Below are positions 1-12,959 of a DNA stretch of 64,000 nt, piece by piece; the stretch's first letter is position 1, and each line of letters opens with the position of its first letter. This DNA is from Capitella teleta (Eukaryota; Annelida; Polychaeta; Capitellidae). A model generated the notes under the pieces. That model was not told the origin of the DNA. It did not search any database and was given only the letters and a program-made list of their open reading frames with translations. A program made the position numbers and the translations under genes. The DNA is taken from positions 385,233 to 449,232 of the forward strand of contig KB309137.1 in the NCBI GenBank assembly GCA_000328365.1, written 5' to 3'.

Positions 1-101
1 GGCATTTGTTTTTTGGGCATTTGTTTTTTGGGCATTTGTTTTTTTGGGCATTTGTCTTCTGGGCATTTGTCTTTTAGGCTTTTGTCTTTTGGACTTTTAT
101 C
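1..101. repeat. Tandem repeat, 15-16 bp unit
   Basis: At least six head-to-tail copies of a unit reading GGGCATTTGTTTTTT open the window. Later copies drift (T to C, and the first G lost). The array probably continues to the left of the window edge. No coding sense is seen. Confidence 0.9.
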
Positions 102-1689
102 TTTGGATGTGAATTTGTGTGGCGAGCATAATTATTTGTGATTCACGAATACTTATAGATAGACAGTCATATAGACTCACGTCAGTTCGTGGAGATTTAG
201 TGATCCGTACGTCTTCTTTGCCAAATTCATTGCAGAAATATAATTTTCTCATGTAATTATTTCAGAGTGTGTTGCCTGCGCAGCTGTGTCATGTACCCAA
301 TGACCTTATTTGTACCATCCATCTTGTTGATTGTCTGGCACGTTTTTATGGAAGAGGTCATCGAACCCTCTTTCTACTGTCACGATTTGTTGACGAAGGT
401 GTTGCACTAGCAAACGTGAGTGCTTCGCCCCAACTGCATGGTGTTTACTTCACTTGAACAAAGGCATGAATCACATGTCATCAACATTAAACAGAAACAC
501 CGATTAAAATACCCCAACCCATTAGTGGTGTATATGAATATTATTGCGTGACGTCATTCACTAGACGTCAGCAATTTTTGTGTAGCTAATTAAAAACTTG
601 AAAATTATCGTAGAATTTAAACATCTTGTAATGAAAGGTGCATCAAAAAAAAAATATTTTTCAAAGGAACCTAAGTCAGAATATGTAGCGTCACTCCAGT
701 AATTATTCATCTACCGTACGCCAACTGGAAAATTATTTTTGCCTTTTTATTTGCCATTTATAAGTCTACAACCGCCATAGACTGTATGTAACTGCATGGA
801 GCAGTGCTGCATATTAGGTCGCACACGCGTGATATTTGCACTGATATCTCGACACGCACAGAAAAAAAAAACGCAGCCAAAAATAACGAGACTGATGCTA
901 AAGTTCAACACAACACTTCATGTGTATAATTATTGCATTGGCAATCGTGCAGTTTTCTATTGTTTATTTCACAATGATAGACGTTGATCGTCTCGAGTGC
1001 TAAAGACAACAGAGAAAACTATTAAAACACAAGGATTTATGTCTCATTAAATTATCTATCTAATTTTACCCTCTTTCTTTTTTTCGCTGCATGGCCATGA
1101 AGTCGTGAACTAGTTCATGTCTGACTGATAGTACATTTATTTCAGAACTTTGATGCACATTTCTTCCATGCTGGTGCATGAACAGGAGTGGCAAGTCAGA
1201 GTCCACGTATTTATGATTTATCGATTCCATGTCTTTGCAAAGTGTAACCTGTAAATGTATTGTAAAACAGTTACGTGAATGCGTCAATTCATCGAAATAT
1301 TTTGTTTTCCAGCTTTCAAGCATGTGATTTACACAGGCGTATATTATATATATTCAGGTTTGCTAAATTCGCTATGCACTTGCGTGCGTGCGTTGTCCGG
1401 AACTTGTCGATAATTTAAAACCAACAGACAACCGCGCTTCGGTCAACGCTATCTCAAGACAGGACTTTTACTGATAATCGAATTAGAATGAATCATCGTT
1501 AATTCTACCGCTGCCATCTTCTTCTTGGTCATCCAAAATTAAAAAAACTTCATTGGTGAGGTGTGAAGGTCGATTACCTACATACGTATATGTCTCTACA
1601 CAACCAGCAAGTACCAGTGCATGTAGATCAAACATCATGACTGAAGTCAGCGGAAGTGCAATTGTGTATAATTATGTACTTACATGTAC
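102..1689. other. Gene-free stretch
   Basis: No open frame here resembles a known protein and no exon-like run with splice sites was found. A perfect CRE octamer (TGACGTCA) lies at 549-556, but no gene is next to it. The rest is AT-rich unique sequence. Confidence 0.5.
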
Positions 1690-2540
1690 ATATTGTACAG
1701 TATATTGAAAATGACTCCATGAAATCTCAAATGGAAAAAATAGACACTGGAGTACCACAAGGCTCCATATTAGGACCAATTCTGTTTCTGGTATATATGA
1801 ATGATTTCCAAAAATCCTCTGAAAATCTAAAGATGATTAATTATGCAGATGATACAACACTCATCTCAACACTTAACTTCCTCAACACAAACAATTTCAA
1901 TATAGGGCCTAGACAATGAACTAACCAAAATTAATAATTGGTTAGTTTCAAATAAACTCAAATTGAACACCAGTAAATCCAAAGTTATGTTTTTTTTAAC
2001 CATCAGAAAAAGCATCTTAACTATCCTGTAATGAAAATCAATCAAGATATTATTGAAAGAGTTTCAGAATTTGACTATCTTGGTATTACATTGAATCAAC
2101 ATCTATCCTGGAAACCACATCAAAATAAAATAAGCAACAAAATTACCAAAGTGTCCGGGGTTTTAGTTAAACTAAAAAATACTTTGCCAGGAAATATTAT
2201 AAAATTCATATATTCTTCATTAGTTACCTGCCATCTGAATTATGGAATACTTGTATGGGGGTACAACACAGATTCCGTATTCAAACCCCAAAAGAAAGCA
2301 ATCCACATTCTAAGCGTTATGCACACACAGACCCACTCTTTTTCAAACTAAACTTGTGAAAGATTAGTGATATAAGAAAACTTCAGGAATTCAAATTTTA
2401 CTACATGTACAAGCTTTGTAATAATTCTCTCCCATCATACTTTCTTAGTAATTTTATCTCCCATCGAACAACCTCACGACACAGAGGACAGCTGTCGATT
2501 CCTGGGTTCTGGCATGAATACTTTAGATGGTGCTTGAGAT
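1690..2540 (+). mobile_element. Decayed LINE, reverse transcriptase C-terminal half
   Basis: The fragment encodes the palm of a non-LTR retrotransposon reverse transcriptase. The GVPQGSILGP motif is at about 1748-1777 and the catalytic YADD box at 1842-1853. It is followed by the thumb-like DYLGITLNQHLSWKPH block at about 2070-2115 and the HLNYGILVWG block at about 2230-2260. The pieces fall in more than one reading frame and are interrupted by stops, so this is a dead copy, truncated at its 5' side with no endonuclease. The motif set resembles the Jockey/CR1/L2-type LINEs of invertebrates. The clade is a guess because only the last third is present. Confidence 0.85.
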
Positions 2541-2930
2541 ATTCAATAGTAAACACTATAAATGACCCACCTTTGCAATTTATAACTAAAATTCATACAT
2601 ATTTATTATATGGCTACTCACAATGCATCAAAAATAATATTATCCAATCCTATAATATTCCATGTCGTATACTCAATTGCTTTACCTGTAATAGAACTTG
2701 ATACATTGGTCAATTCAAAGACTACTGATACTGTAAATTGCTTTCTGTTTTGTTTTTGTTTTGTGTTTTTGTTTTTTTGTTTTTTGTTTTTTTTTTTTTT
2801 ATTCTGCATTTATAGTATTCTCAGTTTCTCACGATGTTTTTACTGTAAAACTTATTTTCAGGGAGCTACTGCGTCAGCGGCACTTCCTTGGTGCCTTTGC
2901 GTAGCCCCCTGGCACTGTATATAATTTGTG
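2541..2930 (+). other. Possible LINE 3' tail with T-rich tract
   Basis: Sequence after the last recognisable reverse-transcriptase block runs into a T-rich tract (about 2746-2800) and then a GC-richer patch to about 2925. It may be the 3' untranslated part of the LINE above, but no target-site duplication was found to fix the end. Confidence 0.3.
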
Positions 2931-5652
2931 TACATAATCTACTGTAATCTGTTCTTTTTTCCTGTGTTTTATACAGTGTAAAATGAAAGTGTATTCTCTT
3001 ATATTTTGTGCACATCGCATGTAACCTGTTCCATGAAATTAAATGAGTTGTGTACGTGTAATAGGTTATCAATTATTTTAATATTACATATGTACATGTA
3101 TGTATAACGATGCATGTGCATTAAATGTGCCTTCATACTTCATAGGAATGCGTGTTTTTAGAGTTTAGATTATAGAGTTAGTGGCTACCGTGGCTCAGAG
3201 GACATTAGTTTTTAATTAATTTTGAGGGACACGTGCACATAATAATATTTATAATCAACTAAAGTGTTCCGAAATTAATAATGTTTCATTGGAGGTCAAG
3301 AGACGCTAAAGCAAACAATTACGTTATTCATGTTTACACTTCTGCAGGTATTAAGTACCTAGTACATGTCTTTAGTCGTCAAGAACTGCACCCCAGCGTC
3401 ACTAGCATCGTGTTACGGTCGTGATCAAGGCGTGACAATTGGAATACCTGCATGCGCAAGCCGCGGATCTGGTGCACAATGACAATCCAAGATTGGTGCA
3501 GATATTTCAGAGATACTAGCTGCCGATATTACACAATTTTGACAGATTTTAAGTGGCGTGACAAGTGGCGTGGATTATGCACAAAATGTTCATGTTAAGC
3601 TTAAGTACCTTTAAATGTATGCTCTTTGCGGTTCCATTTAAAGTGGCCATTCCACAATCTCCCGTTGATTGTGTTACTGCCTATGGTATACATGTACACT
3701 TAGTTCAGAATAAAGATTCCTATGATCTCAGCTCTTGTTCTGGTGCCAATATCACCCAAGGGATAAGGCCGGAGCCATCAAACCCAACGTGATCATACCA
3801 TGGCTAGATGTCCTTTGGCTCATCATGGATACCATAATGCTAGTCAGCATGCGTTTTCCCATGCGCATGGACGCACTGCGCGCATGTTTCTGTATTTTTC
3901 GGCAGCACATAACAGTGATTACGTTGTACATGTATTACGTATCTGACGCAATCACGCCCAAGCCCCGCCCCACGTGATCACCACGTGCGTTTGTTTGTAA
4001 ACAGCATGCAGCGCGGGTGTAACGGTGTGTGGGTTCCACCAAGGATACGTACGTACTCAATGAAGCAAACTAGAGTTCTACAGATTATAGATTGCTCTAT
4101 TTTTGGTTCCACAGAAAGACTCCATCATTTACTGCCGAGAGTCCATTAGCAGATATAATACAATTTGCTAGTACATGTATATCACGTAAGACCAATTGTA
4201 GGGCAAATTTTACAAGCAACTCTTTTGCGGAGTGCTTTCTTATTAAACTTTGCTTTATATAATGGTCCCGATACAATTTCATGTATACAATCGTATTCAT
4301 GTCGCCTAACCGTGCGCATATTCGGGATTCAGCGTATCACAGCACCGGTCAAATTCATGATAAAGTAAATGCATATACGATGGGAGCCTTTGAAATAGGA
4401 GCATTCGTTTAACATATTATTTTTACCAATTTATTTAATCCATATACAAATCAAATTTTATTCCAATAATAATATTATCATGATTTTATTTTTTTTTTTT
4501 TTTTTTTTTTAATTTTTTTTTTTTTTTTAACGCTCCTGACTGACTCACAGTCAATTCTGAGCGTTCAACTATGTCTGCTCCTGTTATTGTTCGACAAGAA
4601 AGTTGACGCTTATAGTAAAACTACGACTGAATATATATGCCATATTTACCATATAATATTATAGCGTGTCGGCCATGGTAAATCCCTGAACAGATTCAGG
4701 TTGACGTCCGTGGGCAGAGGAGGTCAATGTTAAAACAGGGAAGCTTGCTCTTGTAAAGACATGTCAGTTTGTGTTTGAAACAATAACTACCAACATCGGT
4801 AGGTAAATTTGTTGCTATTTCAATCCGAATACATCTTAAGATAATAACACCAAACACAAGGGGTCAAGACAGAGCGAATGACATTTGGGTCAGTGTGAGT
4901 GAGAGAGAAAGGGAGGATATTCCGCGAATTTTATCCATCTAATCAGATTAATTATTGTTCGATATCTCGTATATCAGGAGAGGATCACACTATCAGGTGT
5001 CCGATGACTGGTCGATGTAGACACCAGACATCAGTGTTGCTATTTTTTCTCCTCTGGCTCAGACAGATGACGTCATTGCGAGGGGTTACTCACCAGAAAG
5101 ACAACTAGACTTGGGACGCCGGTTTTATAAATTCACACAAGTGTACAAAACTGTTCATTCGTCAATTTGTAAATCGTATACAATAACATGATCATTTTGA
5201 ACATTTTAATAATACATGTATTATAGTTTCATAATTCATGCCTTATTAAGTTTGATTCAGGAAGCAGATCAGAGGCAACTTCTTTGATCGCAAGATACCT
5301 GCATGTATTGGAGGTGTGGGGGCTGTGCCCGTTGTTCCACGACTAGACTGCCCAGAAATGCTGTAATCCCCGTTTATCTTTATAGTGTATGTAATTATTA
5401 GTTACTACACATTCCGTTTTTTTATTCATCTGTACAGGCAGATCAGTTAAACGGTACGCAGTCAGTTTAATTGTATTTAGTGTGCCCGTTTTGCGTATAT
5501 TTATATCTATATTTATTGAAGGCGAGTATTTGTCTGCTGAGGCATGCCAGGAAAAAAAAAATGTGTGTTCACCGAAGTTAGTGCTCAGAGCGCTGACCGT
5601 TAATTTATTGGTTATGAGGTCCCCGTTCTGAGTGCCCACCTTGGCATGTATA
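2931..5652. other. Gene-free stretch with long T tract
   Basis: No gene was recognised. The stretch holds a homopolymer-like T tract at 4489-4528, broken by two A bases. A promoter-like cluster at 3963-3987 is listed separately. Short open frames here lack family resemblance and splice context. Confidence 0.5.
3963..3987. promoter_or_regulatory. GC box with two E-boxes
   Basis: A CCCCGCCC box (3963-3970) abuts two perfect CACGTG E-boxes (3971-3976 and 3982-3987), 11 bp apart centre to centre. Paired CACGTG sites are typical targets of bHLH-zip factors (USF, MITF/TFE, MYC/MAX families). No gene start was identified beside it, so a promoter role is unproven. Confidence 0.3.
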
Positions 5653-5722
5653 GTCACCCAGGATAATCGAACCCCTTACCTTAATAGGGTTGGAAGTCCA
5701 ACGCTCTACCACTGAGCCAAAC
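5653..5722 (-). repeat. tRNA-like repeat, copy 1
   Basis: Read on the minus strand this starts with TTTGGCTCAGTGGTAGAGC (A-box like) and ends with GGGGTTCGATTATCC (B-box like) and TGGGTGAC. Two related copies lie at 11939-12020 and 17178-17236. The presumed anticodon arm does not give a normal 7-base loop, so it looks like a tRNA-derived short retroelement or tRNA relic and not a working tRNA gene. Confidence 0.55.
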
Positions 5723-7930
5723 ATGTAGTAATAGTATATACTTAGCATATGCTGTTCAATGTTCAAGGTTAAAAATAAATTGCCGAATACTTGCACTTGG
5801 TTAATACATGAGAACAACAACTAAATTGGGTCAAGCATAATGTGAGCTCGTGTCTCAGGGATAATTATACTGATCAATTAATTGACCGACTTTTCCTTGT
5901 TAACCCACTTTTTCCCAGGACCACCCACAGTGGGTAGCCGTCATTAGCAGGCTAGCTTAATGCAGGCAGGTGTCGGGGGTGGGGGGGGAACTTCGTCAGT
6001 TTATACTTAATTTATATCATCATTATGTGTCTTGTTTGGTAACTTTATTTTGAAATATATATTATATATCGATATAATGATATGGATTTATAAGTGATGT
6101 ATATATGCATTCATAAAAACGGGTTTATATGTTCATGAAATCCCTCCAAATTAATTATAATTTACGTTCAGTCAACTGAAAATGGTGCCCGGATCGTCAA
6201 TAAATTCTCAACTTGCGCTGCTTTAAAACAAGAAGTGACGCTACTATGGCTACATCGCAGTTGACGCGTTATTGACTTAACTATACTGGCACTATGACGA
6301 AGAGGTAAGGCCTATCTATTGCCGCAAAAAAATATGCTCATTTTGAGCCTGACACGGTAGGGCTGGTCCACTGGCGATCGGGATCAGCCAACGTATAGCC
6401 ATAGGGTTAATGTAAAGGGTGATTCCTAAGTCTATTCACAGTATATGCGAATTTTCAACGACGCTTAAAGTGTTACAAAAAATGCTCTTTTTCTCTAAAA
6501 GGAGGCTATTTACCAAATTACCCAAACCTAAGTAGCATTTATTTATAGTTGCAGTAGCCTGTTATCTACACATAAATATCCTATAATTTTGCTTTCTTCC
6601 CCAAATAACTTTGTAATTTCGACGCAACCATGCTGCGTTCTTTTGCCCTTTACTGTCCTCTCATAATCATTAGCATTAAACTCGTTCGAGGAAGGACGTT
6701 TATCTTATTTTATTCACTTGAATAACCAATTAATTCCAACAAATGTTGTGGATAGCGGGCATACAATTTCCACACAATTTTATAAATAGCAAGCATTGGC
6801 AAAGAGTGGCTCAAAGCCGGTTTATCATTACAAAGCATGATCACCGAAGGATTTTTTGACATGCCCCTGGTCATCTTTTAGCACTGTTTGAAGACTTCAA
6901 ATTTGATTCAACTAGTTATCAGTATTCATCCGTACTTTGGAGGAGTGATCGATGTATGCAGCAATTTACTTATTTATCACAATCCATCGGAGAAAAACAA
7001 CAACAGTGAGCACTAGCAACAATTATTGTGATAGCATGTTTGATGTAAAATTGTTCGTGTGGTACATGTACATGTACTAGTATAAAATATAATCTGGTCC
7101 ATATTGTGTTCATCATAGCAGTTAATTAATGCATCCATTTTTCACATTAAAAGTTGTCAACAGATTGCTCACTCTAATTAACAATAAAGCTTTGCAACAA
7201 AGCCACTTTTGCTCATGCGCTGCAGACACGCAACAGATTATGTAATCATTGAAATGAGAAAATCCCATTTGATAGATCGCTTGGTTTTCTTTTCTTGTGT
7301 CCTAAACTTCTAAAAACAATATTCAATGCATGTCGATTAAATATACATGCATAAATGGTGATAACGCCATTGAGCGGAGAAGTTTCCAAACATAATGCAT
7401 TTTGGGTTATGGTAAGAGATCGTAGCGTTATAGCAAGTTTTCATGACAAGACAATTGTTTTATATTTAGACAGATACGCATTAATAGGTAATGCTACAAA
7501 ATAAGGCAGTCAATATCATCGCATGAGGAATTAGGCTAATTAGGCTAATTAGCTGTATTAATTATGCCATATAATCCTGTCCTCTAGCAAAGAGCTTGTT
7601 ACATAAGCTCTTTGCCTCTAGCTCAAGTTCGACCGCAATTGGAAGTGCGTTTTTAAGGCTCCGCTTACACCGTTTGTGTAATATGGGTACCTGAGTAGAA
7701 ACATGAGATCCCAAGGGGTCTTTATTCTGCATAATACCAAAGACAGTGACATACAGTACCCAGCCTGCCCTCATGAAGTTGGGCAATACTTAACCAATGA
7801 ATTATATAAAGTACAATCGCAGAATTAAGAGATAGCCGGTCCCTGTCACTTACCCGGTGATAGATCCCACCCTCAAACTCCTGACTGAAATAGAGCCTCA
7901 CAACACCAATGATAAATTTTACACAGAATA
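5723..7930. other. Gene-free stretch
   Basis: AT-rich sequence with no recognised gene, RNA or complete mobile element. A G-run lies at about 5978-5988 and an AT-rich patch at about 6050-6110. Confidence 0.5.
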
Positions 7931-7936
7931 TTTATT
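7931..7936 (-). terminator. MRPL19 poly(A) signal
   Basis: A perfect AATAAA on the minus strand, about 65 nt beyond the MRPL19 stop codon. This is a normal distance for a short 3' untranslated region. Confidence 0.6.
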
Positions 7937-7978
7937 GTTCAAGAATTTTCAACATACATGTAATGGCAAATACAGCAG

Positions 7979-8007
7979 ATCATAACGTCACTAAACTACG
8001 TTATGAT
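7979..8007. repeat. Hairpin of the ATCATAACG motif at MRPL19 stop
   Basis: Perfect 10-bp inverted repeat: ATCATAACGT (7979-7988) and ACGTTATGAT (7998-8007) around a 9-nt loop. The right arm contains the MRPL19 stop codon (TAA, 8001-8003 on the minus strand). It belongs to the dispersed motif family described in the findings. Confidence 0.8.
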
Positions 8008-9819
8008 TTCTCCAATTTCTCCCGTCTCCGTTTGCGTTCGATTTCTCTGAATCCCTCGGCCACTTCGTCCATGACCTCATCAGTCTCTTGAGGGTTGATC
8101 GAAGTTCGGTATTTGAGCATGAGGTCGTACTCTTCCCAGGGCTTCGCCACTTTTTTAGCTTTCTCATAAAACTTCTCGGGTAGCCCCAGATCCTGAACGC
8201 CCCGGAGGTTGCGCCTCTCCCATCGCTCATGCCACGGACGAGGACCCAGTTTGACCTTGGTGGTGTTGACGGGGACCGGGGCACCAGGAGGGTGACTCAC
8301 GGCCTCCAGGTTGAAGGGCACCGTTGAAAATTCAGCGGGTGCGTCCCTCAGGTAGAACAGCTCATCGTCTAAACGTTTCTCCAAACGCAGCACTTCAACC
8401 TTCTGTATGAGGGGGCTGTACATGTCATAACGTATTTCTAAACCTATCAAGAGGCAAGGGGGGTCAGAAAATCATAGTACACAGTTCATCTCACCTTGGT
8501 TGTCGACTACATTCCTCAACGTGAAATTCGCCCTGAGGCCATAGCTGGCACGTTGGATGCAAATTCCTACAAAACGATTGGTCTTGCCGCTTGCATAAGG
8601 GTCGGCTAATGTAACAGCCATGATGGAGCCTATAAACAAGAGATATGCTATCTGTGAAGATGTCAAGTACTGGGCTCTTACCAACATAAAACTCAGGGAT
8701 GGGACACACAGCTCTGCGGCGGTACATGTCCTGCCGCTCAAGCTTCTCCTTGATGCGGTCACGTCGATAAAATGTCGGATTTGGGAGAAACTCTGGGTGA
8801 ACATGTCTACAAGGGAAAGAAGTGAGGAGAGGAAGGAATGAAAGTGAGGCTCACTTGAGACCGGGAGGAGCAGGAGCTGATATCTTCTTTTCTTCTTTTT
8901 GTTCTTTGTCATGTGCCAGAGTTGATGTGCGATGTTTCTCAACTGTTTCGTTTGAAAGTGTATTGGCGTATCGACATGATACTGCTGCTACAGCTGTGAA
9001 ATACATCAATGATTGATTAAACAAATTGAAATTAAAATAAATTCCCATGACCCAACTTATTCCACTCGGTGACTATAGCAGCATGTTTTAATCATTAATG
9101 AACGCATGATCCATTTTCTTTGTCCTCATGACATGAGTTCTTTTTATGAATTTGGGAAATTGATTATACAGTCAAACCTCAATATATTGACAGCATTCAT
9201 CATAGCTGATTTTGACTCGGTATGTGTGGCTGTCAGCTTCTTCCCAAAGCTGGTCTGATAGGGGTTAAAAATGACTGAAAGGGAGAGTCAAGTTTACCAT
9301 ATTTTATCATGCTGACCTCATTGCTGCCAATAGGACCAGTAGTTACCCTGGTTACAGTAGTAAAATGTAATTGTAAATTAAAGTTCGAATGATATGTGAC
9401 CTCTCGCTCTGAAACACGCACTAACTAAGTGTCGTAAGTGAGTGTTGTGACATTCTTAGGCTTTCATGCCTCCTTATAGTAAAATATACACATCCATTCA
9501 TGTTGCAAGAATAATACACATAATAATCAATAATTCAATAGATATGCATTCACATTTATCCCAATCACGAACGCATTGAGTTATCGCGGTGTTCGGCGAA
9601 AGGAATCATAACGCACTCTCATGAAAGCAATCTCCGGGTTCCCGGGAGGACATTCATTAATTAATTCGAGACCAAATGCTTGATACATATCATTTAGTTG
9701 GAGCATCAGCGTGAAAGGAAACTATTAATAATAAAAATTAGAAAGAAATACCTACATCTTTTGAGAAATTGATGTGATAGGAATGACCTGAAGCCAAGCG
9801 TTGCGAGCTTGTCGGCCAT
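8001..9819 (-). CDS. MRPL19: Mitochondrial large-subunit ribosomal protein bL19m
   Basis: Five exons: 9756-9819, 8855-8993, 8682-8806, 8495-8629 and 8001-8443 (minus strand). The exons join in phase through GT-AG introns; the last three are 48-52 bp. The protein has 301 residues (human about 292). The start at 9817-9819 opens a basic, hydroxylated N-terminus (MADKLATLGFRSFLSHQ) fitting mitochondrial import. The bL19 core follows: RRRAVCPIPEFYVG, then TLADPYASGKTNRFVGICIQ, then NFTLRNVVDNQG, then LEKRLDDELFYLRD. The C-terminal animal-specific extension with PRPWHERWERRNLRG is also present. The protein is a structural part of the mitochondrial 39S subunit. Its last codons overlap an inverted repeat. 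Identification rests on several conserved blocks and is firm; exon 1 is the least certain, as it depends on phase and targeting character. Confidence 0.93.
9604..9617 (+). repeat. Exact copy of 14-base motif AATCATAACGCACT
   Basis: One of six exact 14-base copies in the window. It lies in MRPL19 intron 1 and has no partner arm nearby. Confidence 0.7.
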
Positions 9820-10304
9820 TGCAGAGATGTAGAGGTACTAACTCAAGATACCATTGGGGTACAGTACAATTTTATAAATTCATTATCCATGCGCTCGTCA
9901 TACAATGGTAATCAAAAATATCATCATTTAACCAAAACGACTTTACATCGGAATACATGAGCAGACTGGTAGTGGCAGAAATTATCTTTTGTGTGTATGC
10001 AGTTTTGAACTTTTGAGGCGTGCAGTAATATTTCTGTATGTATCACTCTCGGGAATCTGTTACACCTCTAGAATTAACCGGATGTACACATTTAGTAGAA
10101 GTGGACTGATGTTTCTCGTCAACAGTGTTGGCAAGTTGCATGGTAATTTGATATCTTTCATTAACATTAATATAACTCAATCAAATAACTGTCCCGAAAA
10201 TTACGCATTGTGATCTGTCGAGGTATGTTGCACGGTGGCCGTAGATGCAATAGAATAACCTAACTGGGGATGTTGGTTGCCCCCTCCTCCTTCCTCCAAA
10301 GGGG

Positions 10305-10500
10305 GTCTTACCAGTGAGCGAGCAGATATCGACAAAACTCAATGCAGTGAATGCTTTCTGTCTATATATATAATATCAAGGGAAGTCACTGATTCGTGCC
10401 AATCTGAGGACGCTTGCCTCGAAAGCAATCTTCTCTTCAAAAGAGGGAGCCGAAACTTCGGATCTGGCAAGATCACCAATAAATGAAACAATTGACACCA
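10305..10500. repeat. Inverted-repeat element family A, copy 1
   Basis: Its left part (GGTCTTACCAGTGAGCGAGC, then ATGCAGTGAATGCTTTCTGT) is repeated at 11743-11810. Its right part, containing TCAAGGGAAGTCACTGATTC and the ATCTGGCAAGATC segment, recurs reverse-complemented at about 12967-13100. It looks like a small non-autonomous DNA element or a composite of two. Exact ends were not fixed. Confidence 0.55.
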
Positions 10501-10605
10501 ATAATCTCGTACGGCAACGCCTAATTACTAATTAATTGGCCAAAAATCCAATCAGTTGCAAAACGACTAGTAACGGGTACGATGCATCCATTTTGTCGGA
10601 CCACA

Positions 10606-10777
10606 GCAAATTTTCAGGGCTGTGGTTATTCGTACGTTACCGTACGAATGGTTTCCAGCGTTATTCATACGTTATTTTTGGGTGTTGCAAAAAACGATCC
10701 GAAACTTATTGAGACCAAATAAGTTTCGGGAGGTTTTTAGCAACACCCGAGAATAACGTACGAATAGCGCAGGAAAC
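10606..10777. mobile_element. Foldback MITE
   Basis: Two arms of about 60 bp fold back: 10651-10709 and 10717-10777, sharing GTTTCC-AGCG, GGTGTTGC and CGAAACTTATT against their complements. The outer flank (10606-10650, TGTGGTTATTCGTACGTTAC) is present again, reverse-complemented, at 12305-12347. It has no coding capacity. Imperfect pairing (about one change per ten bases) suggests moderate age. Confidence 0.7.
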
Positions 10778-11735
10778 TTGAGTTAAATTTAAATCGGTCT
10801 ACATGTATTAACATGCGGCTATTACTATAATTAAAGCAATATCGAATTTGCAAAACTTGATATATTCTTATAATGCAAATGCCAATGTATTCTTTTACAA
10901 ACTTTACATCCTTGGCGACTTGAAGATATATTACATAACATATGTGCATATATTTCGCATGCTGATGATGGCTGGTGTACCTTGCATTTTGATGTAATTA
11001 TTCCAAGCATTGTGTACACTGTCTCCCCACGTATATAACACCATAATATAATTAGTCTCGCTTGTGATTATGCGATACAGGTTGCACTACTCAGAAGCCA
11101 AATAAATACAAAACCAATATGGTAATTAACACTTGATTAAAGAACGTATATGAGATTCTGATCTCAAATATTGAACGATGAGAACGACAAAATAAACAAA
11201 GAAATTTATTTGTTAGTTTAAATGCATTTAGGTGAACCAGATTAGAGCATTGATAGGATACCAAACCTGTGTTAGCATAATTAATAGGAAGCAAGAGAAG
11301 GTGAATTAAATGTTACATTGGAAATAATACTAGTATGAGTTGAGTATTGGCAAGATTCTGCAGAAACAGGATGCATCTCATCGAACAGCAAATATGATGC
11401 AGTGAATGTATTTCAAGTCAGAGAGTAATTCACAAGATCTCTTCATCTTCAATTCCAATAAGCATCCACCAGGAATCAACAACAACAAAACATGATTAGA
11501 AAAATACAATGTGCGGTATTATGCATCGATATAACCTCAAGCAATGAGAAATCAAGTCAAGATCTAGAAATAAATGAATCAGGTAATAATCATGTAATTA
11601 ATACATAAATGTATGGGTCACATTTGTTGAGAGGCCGATCACTTCAAACAATCAAAATGTATCTAATTTTCTAAATATAAAGATGAACATGTATGCTTTT
11701 TAATTTTAGATCAAAGGGACACCATTTACAGCACA

Positions 11736-11895
11736 GGGGGTCTTACCAGTGAGCGAGCATATGTGGACCAAAGTCAATGCAGTGAATGCTTTCTGTCTAT
11801 ATATATATATATATAATATCATATAGAGATATACTGTCTAGAAGGCTGCATAGGCATTTCATGTATCCAGAGCCCACTGGTAAGACTCCCTGTGG
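11736..11895. mobile_element. MITE with CACAGGG termini
   Basis: Terminal inverted repeats CACAGGGGGTCTTACCAGTG (11736-11755) and CACTGGTAAGACTCCCTGTG (11876-11895) differ at only one position. The flanks ATTTACAG and GTTTACAG form a probable 8-bp target duplication with one mismatch, as in hAT elements. The inside holds a TA microsatellite (about 11800-11815). It shares its left half with 10305-10380 and its right half with 13104-13165. Confidence 0.7.
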
Positions 11896-11938
11896 TTTAC
11901 AGCAGCTATATTCAAATATAATAATTAAGAGTTACCTG

Positions 11939-12020
11939 TTTGGCTCAGTGGCAGAGCGTTGGACTTTGAATCTAAGGGTAAGCTGGTAAACAGGTAAGGG
12001 GTTTGATTCCCCTGGGTGAC
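11939..12020 (+). repeat. tRNA-like repeat, copy 2
   Basis: It opens with GTTTGGCTCAGTGGCAGAGC (A-box like) and closes with GGGGTTTGATTCCCCTGGGT (B-box like). It matches copy 1 at 5653-5722 and copy 3 at 17178-17236. An insertion in the middle makes it longer than a tRNA, so it is taken as a tRNA-derived relic. Confidence 0.55.
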
Positions 12021-12277
12021 TACCTGTAGTCTGTACGTAGTACGTAATACAATGATTTTAGTATGTCAGCTTGAGATCACATCAATCAGAGAATGTTGAA
12101 CGCTGTTGTTCGTCAATCAGCTGAAAATGAATCATTTTAATTAGTTAAGTGTGTAACTTTCAATAATTACTCACAATGTGATTAAGTGGAGTAATAGAGG
12201 AATGAGTTGGAGGTTTTTCTCTTTCAAATCGAGTAACTCTCGTTCTTGATTCAACCTCTCGCGAGATCGTCTCATGT

Positions 12278-12347
12278 CCGAGAATAACGTACGAATAGCG
12301 CTGGAAACCATTTCGTAACGTACGAATAACCACAGCCAATTTTCAGC
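12278..12347. repeat. Partial copy of the foldback MITE
   Basis: The segment from CCGAGAATAACGTACGAATA to the end of ACGAATAACCACAGCC is the reverse complement of 10606-10675. Only one arm is present. Confidence 0.65.
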
Positions 12348-12959
12348 CTGCAGTGCACTCACGATCGCTAAATGTCGAAATAAAATCCTTAAAATCGGAA
12401 CGGAGCGGAAAATAGTGTAGAGCTTGGGATACATTCTTAATTGAACAGAATGGCTTTAGAGTGAAACATCCTGTCTGTAATTGTCTCTCGAACAATAAAA
12501 GCTATTCTGAGAGTCAAATTGAGCATGAAATAGGCTAGAAAAAGGAGTTAGAGTTGAAAGACACATTGCATTTAAGTAAGTTGACTTGACGGGAATTAGC
12601 AGACGACACATACAGCGCCCTCTGGTGTATATGTTTAGAATCGTTTTATATACCTCACAACATGTTGTGTTATCTATCTAATAACTTTAGAATTTATAAC
12701 CAGTATTTCGAACTATAAAATTATAGGAATACTGTTATATGCATGGAATAATTTATAAAATCATACTGCTGGACTGATCTCTATGGAATGAATGCTTTGA
12801 TTAATTTCAATTGCATTTCTCAGCTGGACTATTATTGATCAATCACTGAGCAGCCTGTTAAGTTGAAGGTCGAATGCTGCAGCCATTGTACCCGTTGCTG
12901 GTTGTTTTGGAAATGAACCCATTTTTGTGCAATTAATGACTAATTAGTCACTGCCAGGC

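Noticed and set aside
9170-9195. CAGTCAAACCTCAATATA, resembling a Tigger/pogo-type terminus
   Set aside because: No partner end or transposase remnant was found nearby.
11939-12020. Possible functional tRNA gene
   Set aside because: The anticodon arm does not fold normally and the three related copies differ in length, so a tRNA-derived repeat fits better.
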